Origin: Streptomyces sp. NBC_01276
GTDB taxonomy: Bacteria; Actinomycetota; Actinomycetes; Streptomycetales; Streptomycetaceae
Length of the DNA: 64,000 nt
Assembly (NCBI RefSeq): GCF_041435355.1
Contig: NZ_CP108442.1
Location: forward strand, 5,826,501 to 5,890,500
Direction: 5' to 3'
Positions 34,310 to 43,435 of the stretch are shown here, in pieces. A program made the translations under genes and the position numbers. Position 1 is the stretch's first letter, and each line of letters starts with the position of its first letter. A model generated the notes under the pieces. It was not told the origin of the DNA and ran no database searches. It worked only from the letters and a program-made list of their open reading frames with translations.

Positions 34310-35227
34310 TTGAACAGCAACACCTTCCGCCTGCCCGCGGCCGTTCTGCTCGCCACGGGCACGGTGGCCCTGCTCTGCGCGCCGCCCGCCCTCGCCACGG
34401 GCGGCCCCGGCGGCGGTACGGGTACGGGCAGTTCCGGCGCCGTCGTCCTGCGGGCCGGACTGGACGTCGGCCTGCTCAACAAGTCCGTGCACGTACCGCT
34501 GAAGGCCACCCTCAACGAGGTCAGCGCCCCCGCCACCGCCGAGAAGACCGCCCTGACCGTCACCCTCGACGGAGCCGAACAGGGGCAGCCGGTGAGCGTC
34601 CTGAAGGCGGAGGCCGCGACCGCCAAGGCCACCGCCGACCAGAGCCGCGCCCAGGCGGAGGCGAACCTCGCCCACGCCAGGGTGCACGTCCCCGGACTGC
34701 CGGCGCTCTCCCTCATCGAGGTGGAGAAGGTCACCTCCAAGGCCGTCTGCGAGGCGGGCAAGAAGCCGGTCGCGAGCTCGAACGTCCTCGGTTCCGTCAC
34801 CGCGCTCGGAAAGAAGGTCACCCTGACGGCGGGCGGTCCCAGCAAGGTCGAGGTCCCGGGTGTGGGCCTCGTCAGCCTGGAGCTGTTCGGAACGCAGACC
34901 ACCTCCACCACCGCCGCCGCGTCCGCGCTCCGGCTGAAGGTGTCCGTGAACCCGCTGAACCTGAACGTGGCCGAGGTCGACGGCGAGGTCGTGCTCGCCG
35001 AGGCGCACTGCACCGCCCCCGAGGGCCCCGCCCCCTCGACGGGCCCGTCGGCGAAGCCCGACATCAAGGCGCAGGCCGCCACCGGACCGGGCACGGCCGT
35101 CACCCACGCCGACCTCGCCGAGACCGGAGCCGCTTCCGTGCCCCCGTACGTCGCGGGCGGCGCGCTGCTCCTCCTCGGCATCGGCGCGGGCGCGCTCGTC
35201 GTGACCCGGCGCGGCAGGGCCTCGTAG
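34310..35227 (+). CDS. LAETG-anchored surface protein, SCO1860-like
   Basis: 305 aa. Signal peptide (about 1-30, likely cut after ALA). A beta-rich, Ala/Thr/Val-rich body follows with two cysteines (KAVCEAG, EAHCTAPE). The C-terminal sorting signal is LAETG at residues 269-273, then a hydrophobic segment (VAGGALLLLGIGAGALVV) and RRGRAS. LAxTG is the class E sortase motif of Streptomyces. The name SCO1860-like is from memory, and that family sits next to cobalamin genes there too. The start is TTG at 34310; its weak ribosome site leaves some doubt. Confidence 0.85.
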   Translation: MNSNTFRLPAAVLLATGTVALLCAPPALATGGPGGGTGTGSSGAVVLRAGLDVGLLNKSVHVPLKATLNEVSAPATAEKTALTVTLDGAEQGQPVSVLKAEAATAKATADQSRAQAEANLAHARVHVPGLPALSLIEVEKVTSKAVCEAGKKPVASSNVLGSVTALGKKVTLTAGGPSKVEVPGVGLVSLELFGTQTTSTTAAASALRLKVSVNPLNLNVAEVDGEVVLAEAHCTAPEGPAPSTGPSAKPDIKAQAATGPGTAVTHADLAETGAASVPPYVAGGALLLLGIGAGALVVTRRGRAS

Positions 35228-35292
35228 CGTCCGCGGCCGCGCCGCCCGGCGGGTGGCGCGCTCCCCGGGCCCGGCCGGCCGCGCCCCCGGTG

Positions 35293-36714
35293 CTACCGGG
35301 CGGCCAGCGCCAGGGCGTGGTCCAGGGCCTGGAGGAGCCGGCCCGTCGTCGCGCGGTCCCGGACCGCCAGGCGCAGCCAGGAGGCGTCCAGACCCGGGAA
35401 GGTGTCGCCGCGGCGGACCGCGAAGCCGAGGGCGCGCAGCCGGGTGCGGACCTCCGCCGCCCCCGCCACCCGGATCAGCACGAACGGTCCCTCCGCGACG
35501 CCGGCCACCGAGATCTCCTCGAACTCCGCGAGCCCGGCCAGCAGGTGCGCCCGGTCCACCGCGATCCGCCGGGCCGCCTCCTCCGCCTCGGCCAGCGCCT
35601 CCGGAGCCACACAGGCCTCGGCCGCCACCAGCGCAGGCGTCGACACCGGCCACAGCGGCTGCGCGGCCGCCAGCTTCGCGATCACCTCCGGCTCCGCCAG
35701 CACGTAGCCGATCCGCAGTCCGGCCAGCCCCCAGGTCTTGGTGAGGCTCCGGAGCACCACCAGCCCCGGCACGTCCATCCGCCCCGCCAGGGCCTCCCGT
35801 TCGCCCGGGACGGCGTCCATGAAGGCCTCGTCCACCACCAGGGTCCGTCCCGGCCGGGCCAGCGCCGCCAGCCCCGCCGCCGGGTGCAGCACGGAGGTGG
35901 GGTTGGTGGGGTTCCCGACGACCACCAGGTCGGCGTCCTCCGGCACCGCCGCCGGGTCCAGCCGGAACCCGTCCGCCGCGCGCAGCACCACCCGTTCCAC
36001 CCGGTGCCCGGCGTCCCGCAGGGCCGCCTCCGGCTCGGTGAACTGCGGGTGCACCACCACCGGCCGTACGGCGCCCAGGGCCCGCGCGATCAGGACGAAC
36101 GCCTCCGCCGCCCCCGCCGTCAGCAGCACCCGCTCCACCGGCAGCCCGTGCCGGGCCGCCACCGCCGCCCGCGCGGTCCGGCCGTCCGGGTACGCGGCCA
36201 GTGAGCCGAGGCTGTCCGCGATCCGGCGCCTCAGCCACTCCGGCGGGGTGTCCGCCCGCACGTTGACCGCCAGGTCCACCAGGGCGCCGCCCGCGTCCAC
36301 CACCTCCGCGTCCCCGTGGTGGCGCAGGTCGTGCTCCTGCACGGTGGCCACCGCACAGGTCGCCGCCACCGACCGGCGCTTGGGCACCAGGAGTTCCCCG
36401 CCGCCCGCCAGCGCCGCCGCCTCCGCCACCGACGCCGTCCCGGTGGCCTCGCGCACGGCCCCGGAGGGATGCGGTACGGAGATCCGCGCGAGCTCCTCGG
36501 CGGGATAGCCGACCAGAGGCACACCGAAACGTTCCGCCGCCCCGGCGATCCCCGCCTCCAGGGTCTTGGACTCCACCGTGGCCAGCGCCGTCACCGCCCC
36601 CGTGGACAGCCCGGCGCCCCGCAGCGTCTCCTCGACGAGCGCGCAGACCTCCGCCACGGAGACCCCCGCCCGTCCGCCGACCCCGACCACCAGCTTGGTC
36701 ACGTACTCGCCCAC
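35293..36714 (-). CDS. cobC: CobE-like domain fused to CobC-type PLP enzyme
   Basis: 473 aa. Residues about 5-120 match the CobE/CbiG C-terminal domain ([55 protein letters not shown]). The rest is a histidinol-phosphate-aminotransferase-like enzyme with K326 in [15 protein letters not shown] and the aspartate in [15 protein letters not shown]. CobC/CobD enzymes make the aminopropanol arm of cobalamin. Joining it to CobE in one chain is a type known from actinobacteria (Rv2231c-like). The GTG at 36714 has GGGGAGGACC upstream. No cobalamin riboswitch lies in front of it. Confidence 0.88.
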   Translation of the reverse strand: MGEYVTKLVVGVGGRAGVSVAEVCALVEETLRGAGLSTGAVTALATVESKTLEAGIAGAAERFGVPLVGYPAEELARISVPHPSGAVREATGTASVAEAAALAGGGELLVPKRRSVAATCAVATVQEHDLRHHGDAEVVDAGGALVDLAVNVRADTPPEWLRRRIADSLGSLAAYPDGRTARAAVAARHGLPVERVLLTAGAAEAFVLIARALGAVRPVVVHPQFTEPEAALRDAGHRVERVVLRAADGFRLDPAAVPEDADLVVVGNPTNPTSVLHPAAGLAALARPGRTLVVDEAFMDAVPGEREALAGRMDVPGLVVLRSLTKTWGLAGLRIGYVLAEPEVIAKLAAAQPLWPVSTPALVAAEACVAPEALAEAEEAARRIAVDRAHLLAGLAEFEEISVAGVAEGPFVLIRVAGAAEVRTRLRALGFAVRRGDTFPGLDASWLRLAVRDRATTGRLLQALDHALALAAR

Positions 36715-36823
36715 CGGGGTCCTCCCCTCGTAGTCACTTGCGTCTGTCTGTCGTCAACACGGTGTCGCCCGCCACCCGCGCGCGGAAGTGCGCGCCCGGC
36801 CGACAGTCGGTATTCAGGGGCAC

Positions 36824-37549
36824 ATGGCGGTGATCGTGGCGTTGGGCGCGTTCCTGATGACGCTGGCGGGCGGATGGACGGCGCAACGCGTCACCGACCG
36901 CCGCCACCTCGTGCTGGGCCTGGCCGGCGGGCTGATGCTCGGCGTGGTGGGCCTCGACCTGCTCCCCGAGGCGATCCACGCCGCCGGCGACGAGCTCTTC
37001 GGCGTCCCGCTCGCCCTGCTGCTCTTCGTGGGCGGGTTCCTCATCGCCCACGTGGTGGAGCGGGTACTGGCGGTCCGCCAGGCGTCGCACGGCGCCGAGA
37101 ACGGCGGCCGGGTCCCCCAGGTCGGGCTCACGGCCGCCGCCGCCATGGTCGGCCACAGCCTCGCCGACGGGGTGGCGCTGGGCGCCGCCTTCCAGGTCGG
37201 CGGGGGGATGGGCCTCGCCGTGGCACTGGCCGTCCTCACGCACGACTTCGCCGACGGCTTCAACACGTACACCCTCACCACCCTCTACGGGAACGACCGG
37301 GGCAAGGCCCTGAAGATGCTCTTCGCGGACGCGGCGGCACCGGTCGTGGGCGCCGCGTCCACTCTGCTGTTCACCCTTCCGGAGGAACCCCTCGGGGCCT
37401 ACCTCGGCTTCTTCGCGGGTGTCCTGCTGTACCTCGCCGCGGCCGAGATCCTGCCCGAGGCGCACCACGAACACCCCGCCCTCTCCACCCTGATGTGCAC
37501 GCTGGGCGGAGTGGCCGGGATCTGGCTCGTGGTCGGCGTCGCGGACTGA
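36824..37549 (+). CDS. ZIP-family-like metal transporter
   Basis: 241 aa from ATG at 36824. About eight membrane segments. ZIP-like metal motifs are VGHSLADGVALGAAF and LTHDFADGFNTYTL, with the H-S-x-x-D-G and H-D-F-A-D-G pattern. AEILPEAHHEHPALS lies near the end. It is embedded in opposite orientation between two cobalamin genes, so uptake of cobalt or zinc is a natural guess, but there is no direct evidence for either. Confidence 0.8.
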   Translation: MAVIVALGAFLMTLAGGWTAQRVTDRRHLVLGLAGGLMLGVVGLDLLPEAIHAAGDELFGVPLALLLFVGGFLIAHVVERVLAVRQASHGAENGGRVPQVGLTAAAAMVGHSLADGVALGAAFQVGGGMGLAVALAVLTHDFADGFNTYTLTTLYGNDRGKALKMLFADAAAPVVGAASTLLFTLPEEPLGAYLGFFAGVLLYLAAAEILPEAHHEHPALSTLMCTLGGVAGIWLVVGVAD

Positions 37550-37562
37550 CCTCACCCGCGGA

Positions 37563-39038
37563 TCACCCGCCGTCCCGGGCGCCCCCGACGGCCCCGGACT
37601 CCGCGGCGGCCCGTGCCGCCGCCGTGAAGCGGGCGGCCACGGAAGGCCGCGCCGCCCAGTGGGTGTGCAGGTAGCTGGCGTGCACCCCGCCCCGCACGAA
37701 GCCCTCGACCCGCCGCTCCGGATGAGTGAACCCCCAGGCCGGCGTGGTGCCGGCGCCCGGCTCGATCACCGTCCGGTGGAACTCGTGGCCGCGCAGCCGC
37801 GTCCCGTTGGCGGCGAGCGAGCTGTCCGCCACCGCCACCGCCTCCCGGTACCCGAGCGTGAGCCGCTCCGACATCCGCGCGTCGGCGTCGAGCACCCCGC
37901 ACATCGGCTTCCCGTCCAGCGAACCGGCCAGGTAGAGCAACCCGGCGCACTCGGCCGCCACCGGCCCGCCGGCCGCCGCGAAGGCGGCCACGGCCGCCCG
38001 CAGCGGCTCGTTCGCGGACAGCTCGGGCGCGTACACCTCGGGGAACCCGCCCCCGATCACCAGGCCGGACGTCCCGTCCGGGAGCGCCTCGTCCCGCAGC
38101 GGGTCGAAGGCGACCACCTCCGCCCCGGCGGCCGTGAGCAGCTCCGCGTGCTCGGCGTAGGAGAAGGTGAAGGCGGGCCCGCCGGCGACGGCCACCACCG
38201 GTCGCGGCCCGGTCGGCCCGGCCGGTGCGGGGGACGCGGGAGACCCGGCGGGCGATCCGGACGGCGCCGCCGGCCGGGACCCCTCCGCCACCCCGGCCAG
38301 CGCCTCCCGGGGCGACCACACCGCGCAGTCCAGCGGCGGCGCCGTACGGGCCAGCGCCAGCAGGGCCTCCAGGTCGCAGCCGGCCCGCACCTGCTCGGCC
38401 AGGGCCGCCACGGCGGCCACCGCGTCGGCCCGCCGCTCCGCCACCGGGACCAGCCCCAGGTGCCGCGACGGGGTCGCCACCTGCGGAGCCCGCCGCAGCA
38501 CGCCGAGGACCGGCATCCCGGCCTCCTCCAGCGCCTCGCGCAGCATGACCTCGTGCCGGTCGGAGCCCACCTTGTTCAGGATCACCCCGCCGAGCCGCAC
38601 CCGCGGGTCGAAGGAGGCGAAGCCGTGCACCAGCGCCGCCACCGACCGGGACTGCGAGGAGGCGTCCACCACGAGCACCACCGGCGCCCGCAGCAGCTTC
38701 GCGACCTGCGCCGTGGAGGCCAGCTCGCCCCGGCCCGCGGCCCCGTCGTAGAGCCCCATCACGCCCTCGACCACGGCGAGGTCGCACCCGGCGGAGCCGT
38801 GCGCGAACAGCGGGGCCACCAGTTCCGGACCGCACATGAAGGCGTCCAGGTTCCGGCCGGGCCGGCCCGTGGCGAGCGCGTGGTAGCCGGGGTCGATGTA
38901 GTCGGGCCCGGCCTTGTGCGGGGACACGGCGAGGCCGCGCTCCGCGAAGGCCGCCATCAGGCCCGTCGCCACGGTGGTCTTGCCGCTGCCGGAGGACGGC
39001 GCGGCGATCACCAGCCGGGGCACGTTCACGGACGTCAC
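37563..39038 (-). CDS. cobB: Cobyrinic acid a,c-diamide synthase CobB
   Basis: 491 aa. Glutamine-dependent amidation of cobyrinate carboxyls a and c. ATP-binding P-loop APSSGSGKTTV (about 12-22); KAGPDYIDP follows. The C-terminal glutaminase part has VVAVAGGPAFTFSYAEH and GPVAAECAGLLYL with the nucleophile cysteine. A Pro/Gly/Ser-rich linker lies near residue 250. The GTG at 39038 overlaps the cobO stop (GTGA). It is the last gene of the riboswitch operon. Confidence 0.95.
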   Translation of the reverse strand: MTSVNVPRLVIAAPSSGSGKTTVATGLMAAFAERGLAVSPHKAGPDYIDPGYHALATGRPGRNLDAFMCGPELVAPLFAHGSAGCDLAVVEGVMGLYDGAAGRGELASTAQVAKLLRAPVVLVVDASSQSRSVAALVHGFASFDPRVRLGGVILNKVGSDRHEVMLREALEEAGMPVLGVLRRAPQVATPSRHLGLVPVAERRADAVAAVAALAEQVRAGCDLEALLALARTAPPLDCAVWSPREALAGVAEGSRPAAPSGSPAGSPASPAPAGPTGPRPVVAVAGGPAFTFSYAEHAELLTAAGAEVVAFDPLRDEALPDGTSGLVIGGGFPEVYAPELSANEPLRAAVAAFAAAGGPVAAECAGLLYLAGSLDGKPMCGVLDADARMSERLTLGYREAVAVADSSLAANGTRLRGHEFHRTVIEPGAGTTPAWGFTHPERRVEGFVRGGVHASYLHTHWAARPSVAARFTAAARAAAESGAVGGARDGG

Positions 39039-39634
39039 CACTCGATGCCCTTCTGGCCCTTCTGGCCCGCGTCCATCGGGTGCTTGACCTTGGTCATCTC
39101 CGTGACCAGGTCCGCGAACTCCAGCAGCTCCCGAGGTGCGTTGCGGCCCGTGATGACCACGTGCTGGGTGCCGGGACGGTTGCGCAGCACCTCGATGACC
39201 TCGTTCACGTCGATCCAGCCCCAGTGCATCGGGTACGCGAACTCGTCGAGCACGTACAGGCGGTGCGTCTCGGCGGCCAGGTCGCGCTTGACCTGCTCCC
39301 AGCCCTCCTTCGCCGCCTGCTCGTTGTCGAGCTGCGCGTCGCGCTGGACCCAGGACCAGCCCTCGCCCATCTTGTGCCAGACGACCGGGCCGCCCTCGCC
39401 GGAAGCGCCCAGCACCTTCAGCGCGTTCTCCTCGCCGACCTTCCACTTCGCCGACTTGACGAACTGGAACACCCCGATCGACCAGCCCTGGTTCCAGGCG
39501 CGCAGCGCCAGCCCGAAGGCGGCCGTCGACTTGCCCTTGCCCGGGCCGGTGTGGACGAAGACGAGCGGACGGTTGCGGCGCTGACGCGTCGTGAGTCCGT
39601 CGTCGGGAACGACGGACGGCTGTCCCTGCGGCAT
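39035..39634 (-). CDS. cobO: Cob(I)yrinic acid a,c-diamide adenosyltransferase CobO
   Basis: 199 aa. P-loop HTGPGKGKSTAAFG (about 32-45), plus YVLDEFAYPMHWGWID and RPGTQHVVITGRNAP typical of CobO/CobA/BtuR adenosyltransferases. It adds the adenosyl group to reduced corrinoid. The ATG at 39634 overlaps the stop of the upstream chelatase gene (TAATG), and its own stop overlaps cobB. Confidence 0.96.
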   Translation of the reverse strand: MPQGQPSVVPDDGLTTRQRRNRPLVFVHTGPGKGKSTAAFGLALRAWNQGWSIGVFQFVKSAKWKVGEENALKVLGASGEGGPVVWHKMGEGWSWVQRDAQLDNEQAAKEGWEQVKRDLAAETHRLYVLDEFAYPMHWGWIDVNEVIEVLRNRPGTQHVVITGRNAPRELLEFADLVTEMTKVKHPMDAGQKGQKGIEW

Positions 39635-41742
39635 TACGCGGCCCTCCTGGAGGCGCTGTGGGGTGATGCGGTCGATGTCACCGCGGTACGTACGTTCTTC
39701 ACGAGCCCGGCCAGCGAGTCGGCCCGCAGCCCGTCGAGGGTCACGGCCGGCGCCCCCAGATCGGCGGCGAGCGACCCGGCCAGTCCCAGCCGGACCGGCC
39801 CGGACTCGCAGTCCACGACCACCGAGGCGATCCCCTCGGCGGCCAGCAGCCGGGCGCTGCGGCCCGACAGCTCACGCGGCGTGCCGCCCGCCCGGCCGCC
39901 CGGCACACCGGCCGAGGTGGCCCGTCCGTCGGTCACGACCACGAGCAGCGGGCGCCGCGACGGGTCCCGCAGGCGTTCGACGCGCAGCACCTCGTGGGCC
40001 TTGAGCAGCCCGGCGGCGAGCGGGGTGCGCCCGCCGGTCGGCAGCCGTTCCAGACGGACGGCCGCGGCGTCCACCGACGAGGTGGGCGGCAGCGCCAGTT
40101 CGGCCCCGGACCCGCGGAAGGTGATCAGGCCGACCTTGTCGCGGCGCTGGTAGGCGTCGAGGAGCAGCGACATGACGGCGCCCTTGACGGCGCTCATCCG
40201 CTGCCGGGCGGCCATCGACCCGGAGGCGTCGACCACGAACAGCACGAGGTTGCCCTCGCGGCCCTCGCGGGTGGCCTGGCGCAGGTCGTCCTTGCGGATG
40301 ACCAGCCCGCGCCCGTCGCGCCCGCGTGCCTTCTGGTGCGGGGCGGCGGCGTGGACGGTGGCCGCCAGGTGCAGCTTCGTCAGGTGGCCGCGGGGGCGCT
40401 GGGAGCCGGTGGTGCGGCCGTGGGCGGTGCGGGCGCGGGACCGCCGCCCCGCGGCTCCCTCGCCGAGACCGGGCACGCTGAGCACCTTGGTGCGGAACGG
40501 CTCGGCGGCCCCCACGGGGGCCTGCTCGGCGGCGCCGGAGCCCTGGGGGGAGGGCTGCGGGGCGTCCTCGCGGGCGGTGTCGGGGGCGTCCGGGGCGGCC
40601 TCGGGGGAGTCCTGGGCGGGGGGCCCGTCGTGCTGCGGGGGGACCCCGCCGCCGTCCCCGTCCGGGCCGCCGTCGCCGTCGCCGTCCGGGCCCTGGGGCT
40701 CCGGGTCGGGCTCGGGCTCCGGCTCCTCGTCCGGGAAGCCGTCCAGGATCCGGTCCAGCATCTCCTCGTCCAGACCCGGCGCGTCGAACGGATTGCGGCG
40801 CCTGCGGTGGGGGAGCGCCAGCAGCGCGGCCTGCCGCACGTCTTCCTTCCGCACCTCGGTCCGCCCGGCCCAGGCGGCCAGCGCGGTCGCGGTCCGGGCC
40901 ATCACGATGTCGGCCCGCATGCCGTCGACCTCGAAGCCGGCGCAGGTGGCGGCGATCTGGAGCAGCGAGGTGTCACCCAGCACCACCTGCGGCAGCAGGG
41001 CCCGGGCGGCCACGACCCGGGCGCGCACCTCCCGCTCGTCCACGGACCAGCGGGCCGCGAAGCCCGCGGGATCGTCCTCGTAGGCCAGCCGGCGGCGGAC
41101 CACCTCGACGCGCTGGGCGGGCTCGCGGGAGGCCGCCACCTCGACGGTCAGCCCGAACCGGTCCAGCAACTGCGGCCGCAGTTCGCCCTCCTCGGGGTTC
41201 ATCGTGCCGACGAGGAGGAAGCGGGCCGCGTGGCGCACCGAGACGCCCTCGCGCTCCACGTAGGAGGCGCCCATCGCCGCGGCGTCGAGCAGGACGTCCA
41301 CCAAGTGGTCGTGGAGCAGGTTCACTTCGTCGACGTACAGGATCCCGCGGTGCGCGTCGGCCAGCAGCCCCGGCTCGAAGGCCTTCACCCCCTCGGCCAG
41401 CGCCCGCTCGATGTCGAGGGCGCCGACGAGGCGGTCCTCGGAGGCGCCGACGGGCAGCTCCACCATGCGGGCGGGACGGGCCGTGCCCGCGCCCGCCTCG
41501 TGCGGCCCGTCCGGGCAGCCCGGGTCCGGAGCGGCGGGCGCGCACGAGAAGCGGCAGCCGGGAACGACGTCCACCTGCGGCAGCAGCGCGGACAGAGCGC
41601 GGACGGCGGTGGACTTGGCGGTCCCCTTCTCGCCGCGCACGAGCACGCCGCCGACCGCCGGGCTCACGGCGTTGAGGAGGAGGGCCAGCCGCAGGTCGTC
41701 CTGCCCGACCACGGCCGAGAAGGGGAAATGGGGACTGCTCAT
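39634..41742 (-). CDS. Fused BchI/BchD-type (ChlI-ChlD) cobaltochelatase AAA subunit
   Basis: 702 aa from ATG at 41742 (MSSPHFPFSAVVGQDDLRLA). The AAA+ part has Walker A GEKGTAKST (about 35) and YVDEVNLLHDHLVDVLLD (about 133). An acidic and Pro-rich linker lies at about 345-420. The VWA domain ends the protein with the metal site VVDASGSMAARQ (about 520). Such fusions serve as the CobS/CobT equivalents that power cobalt insertion with CobN. cobN itself is not in this window. Start choice: the longer in-frame frame would read through the CRISPR-like repeat. Confidence 0.9.
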   Translation of the reverse strand: MSSPHFPFSAVVGQDDLRLALLLNAVSPAVGGVLVRGEKGTAKSTAVRALSALLPQVDVVPGCRFSCAPAAPDPGCPDGPHEAGAGTARPARMVELPVGASEDRLVGALDIERALAEGVKAFEPGLLADAHRGILYVDEVNLLHDHLVDVLLDAAAMGASYVEREGVSVRHAARFLLVGTMNPEEGELRPQLLDRFGLTVEVAASREPAQRVEVVRRRLAYEDDPAGFAARWSVDEREVRARVVAARALLPQVVLGDTSLLQIAATCAGFEVDGMRADIVMARTATALAAWAGRTEVRKEDVRQAALLALPHRRRRNPFDAPGLDEEMLDRILDGFPDEEPEPEPDPEPQGPDGDGDGGPDGDGGGVPPQHDGPPAQDSPEAAPDAPDTAREDAPQPSPQGSGAAEQAPVGAAEPFRTKVLSVPGLGEGAAGRRSRARTAHGRTTGSQRPRGHLTKLHLAATVHAAAPHQKARGRDGRGLVIRKDDLRQATREGREGNLVLFVVDASGSMAARQRMSAVKGAVMSLLLDAYQRRDKVGLITFRGSGAELALPPTSSVDAAAVRLERLPTGGRTPLAAGLLKAHEVLRVERLRDPSRRPLLVVVTDGRATSAGVPGGRAGGTPRELSGRSARLLAAEGIASVVVDCESGPVRLGLAGSLAADLGAPAVTLDGLRADSLAGLVKNVRTAVTSTASPHSASRRAA

Positions 41743-41815
41743 GAGACGGTCGCTCCTTCGAGTGGCTCGTGCCGACGCACGGGCCGACGTGCTCCGATCG
41801 TGCAGGGGTCGCCGA

Positions 41816-41896
41816 GTGCTCCCCGCCCGCGCGGGGATGGTCCCGGGAGGGTCGTGCCCATGCGGTGCGCGCTCCTGGTGGTCCCCGCGCACGCGG
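41816..41896 (+). CRISPR. Type I-E CRISPR-like repeat plus a degenerate copy
   Basis: The repeat at 41816-41844 (29 bp) begins GTGCTCCCCGC and ends GCGGGGATGGTCCC. It shares the TCCCCGC...GCGGGGAT hairpin core and the near-terminal CC of the E. coli-type I-E repeat. A second, degenerate copy (GTGGTCCCCGCGCACGCGG, 41878-41896) starts 62 bp later, leaving a 33-bp spacer-like stretch. This fits a collapsed or terminal piece of an array. No cas genes lie in the window. It sits in the 172-bp gap between bchID and cobQ, where cobN is normally found. Confidence 0.55.
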
Positions 41897-41914
41897 CCCG
41901 CGGGGCCCGCCCCC

Positions 41915-43435
41915 TCACGGGGCGCCCGGGGGGAGGAACGGGAGGCCCGCGGGGGCGCCCCCCTCGATCAGCCGCAGCAGCGCGTCGGTGTCGGCGTGCT
42001 CGGCGATCAGGTCGCCCAGCAGGTCGAGCTGCTCCTCGCGCAGCGCGCCGAAGGAGGTGTCCGGGGCCGGGACGAACCGGCGCCCCGCGGCCGCGGCCAC
42101 CTCCCGCAGGAACGCCCGGCGGAATCCGTCGGACTCCAGCGAGCCGTGCCAGTGGGTGCCCCAGACGGCGCCGACCCGGCAGCCGTCGAGGAAGGGGGTG
42201 CCGCCGAGGACCTCGGCCACGCCGTGGTGGATCTCGTAGCCCTCCACCGGCTCGCCGAGGGCCGTGCCCACCGGCCGGGCCAGGGTCTTCTCCCGTTCGA
42301 AGCGGACCCGGACCGGCAGCAGCCCGAGGCCCGCCACCGCGCCGGCCTTCGACTCGACCTCGTCCTCGATGTGCTCGCCGAGCAACTGGAAGCCGCCGCA
42401 GACGCCCAGCACCGGGCGGCCCTCGGCGGCCCGCCGGGCGAGGGCGTCCGCGAGCCCGCGCTCGCGCAGCCACTCCAGCGCCTTCACGGTGCCGCGCGTA
42501 CCCGGGACGACGACCAGGTCCGCGTCGGCCAGTTCCTCGGCCCGGTCCACGAACCGCACCACCACGCCCGGCTCGGCCGCGAGCGCGTCGACGTCGGTGA
42601 AGTTCGACATCAGCGGCACCGCGCACACCGCGACCCGCAGCACGTCCTCGCCGACCGGCGGGGCCACGACCGATTCGCGCACCGCGCCGCGCAGGGAGAC
42701 CCGCAGGCCGTCCTCCTCGTCGATGCCCAGCCCGTGCCGGAACGGCAGCACCCCGTACGTCGCCCGTCCCGTCAGCCCGCGCAGCATCTCCATGCCGGGC
42801 TCCAGGAGGGTGACGTCGCCCCGGAACTTGTTGACCATGTAGCCCGCGATCAGCGACTGGTCCTCGGGGGAGAGCAGCGCCGTCGTCCCGAAGAAGGAGG
42901 CGAAGACCCCGCCCCGGTCGATGTCGCCGACCACGACCACCGGGAAGCGCGCGGCCCGCGCGATGCCCATGTTCACGATGTCGGTCCGGCGCAGGTTGAT
43001 CTCGGCCGGACTGCCCGCCCCCTCGCAGATCACGGCGTCATACGTGCCCCGCAGCTGCTCCAGGCAGTCCGTGACGATGCCGAGCAGCTGTTCCTGCCGC
43101 CCTCCGTGGTAGCCCCGCGCGCTCATCTCGCCCACGGGCTTGCCCAGCAGCACCACCTGGCTGCTGCGGTCGCTGCCGGGCTTGAGCAGGACGGGGTTCA
43201 TCAGGGCCGTCGGCTCCACCCGCGCGGCCTGCGCCTGCATGGCCTGGGCGCGGCCGATCTCGGCGCCCTCCCGGGTCACGAAGGAGTTGAGGGACATGTT
43301 CTGGGCCTTGAACGGGGCCACCTTCACGCCCTGCCGGGCGAGCCAGCGGCAGATGCCCGCCGTGACCACGCTCTTGCCCGCGTCCGAGGTCGTACCGGCG
43401 ACCAGCAGTCCGCCGCCGCGCCGCGCGCCGCTCAT
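41915..43435 (-). CDS. cobQ: Cobyric acid synthase CobQ
   Basis: 506 aa. Amidates the b, d, e and g side chains of adenosylcobyrinic acid a,c-diamide using glutamine and [21 protein letters not shown] is the N-terminal nucleotide-binding region, with [20 protein letters not shown] after it. The glutaminase domain has [18 protein letters not shown] (about 345-362) with the nucleophile cysteine and EIHHGVAEV. The ATG at 43435 overlaps the end of cbiB. It is followed in the transcript by the 172-bp gap holding the CRISPR-like repeat. Confidence 0.96.
   Translation of the reverse strand: MSGARRGGGLLVAGTTSDAGKSVVTAGICRWLARQGVKVAPFKAQNMSLNSFVTREGAEIGRAQAMQAQAARVEPTALMNPVLLKPGSDRSSQVVLLGKPVGEMSARGYHGGRQEQLLGIVTDCLEQLRGTYDAVICEGAGSPAEINLRRTDIVNMGIARAARFPVVVVGDIDRGGVFASFFGTTALLSPEDQSLIAGYMVNKFRGDVTLLEPGMEMLRGLTGRATYGVLPFRHGLGIDEEDGLRVSLRGAVRESVVAPPVGEDVLRVAVCAVPLMSNFTDVDALAAEPGVVVRFVDRAEELADADLVVVPGTRGTVKALEWLRERGLADALARRAAEGRPVLGVCGGFQLLGEHIEDEVESKAGAVAGLGLLPVRVRFEREKTLARPVGTALGEPVEGYEIHHGVAEVLGGTPFLDGCRVGAVWGTHWHGSLESDGFRRAFLREVAAAAGRRFVPAPDTSFGALREEQLDLLGDLIAEHADTDALLRLIEGGAPAGLPFLPPGAP

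Noticed and set aside
36715..36823. Cobalamin riboswitch in front of the CobE-CobC gene
   Set aside because: No B12 box or neighbouring core was seen on either strand; only a ribosome site GGGGAGG.
41762..41790. A possible third CRISPR repeat with CGTGC/GCACG hairpin just before the good copy
   Set aside because: It starts 54 bp away rather than 61 or 62 and lacks the CCCCGC/GCGGGG core.
41743..41892. In-frame N-terminal extension of the BchI/BchD-type gene up to 41892
   Set aside because: The extended sequence contains IPARAGS, a typical shadow translation of I-E repeats, and the downstream ATG at 41742 matches the normal protein start.
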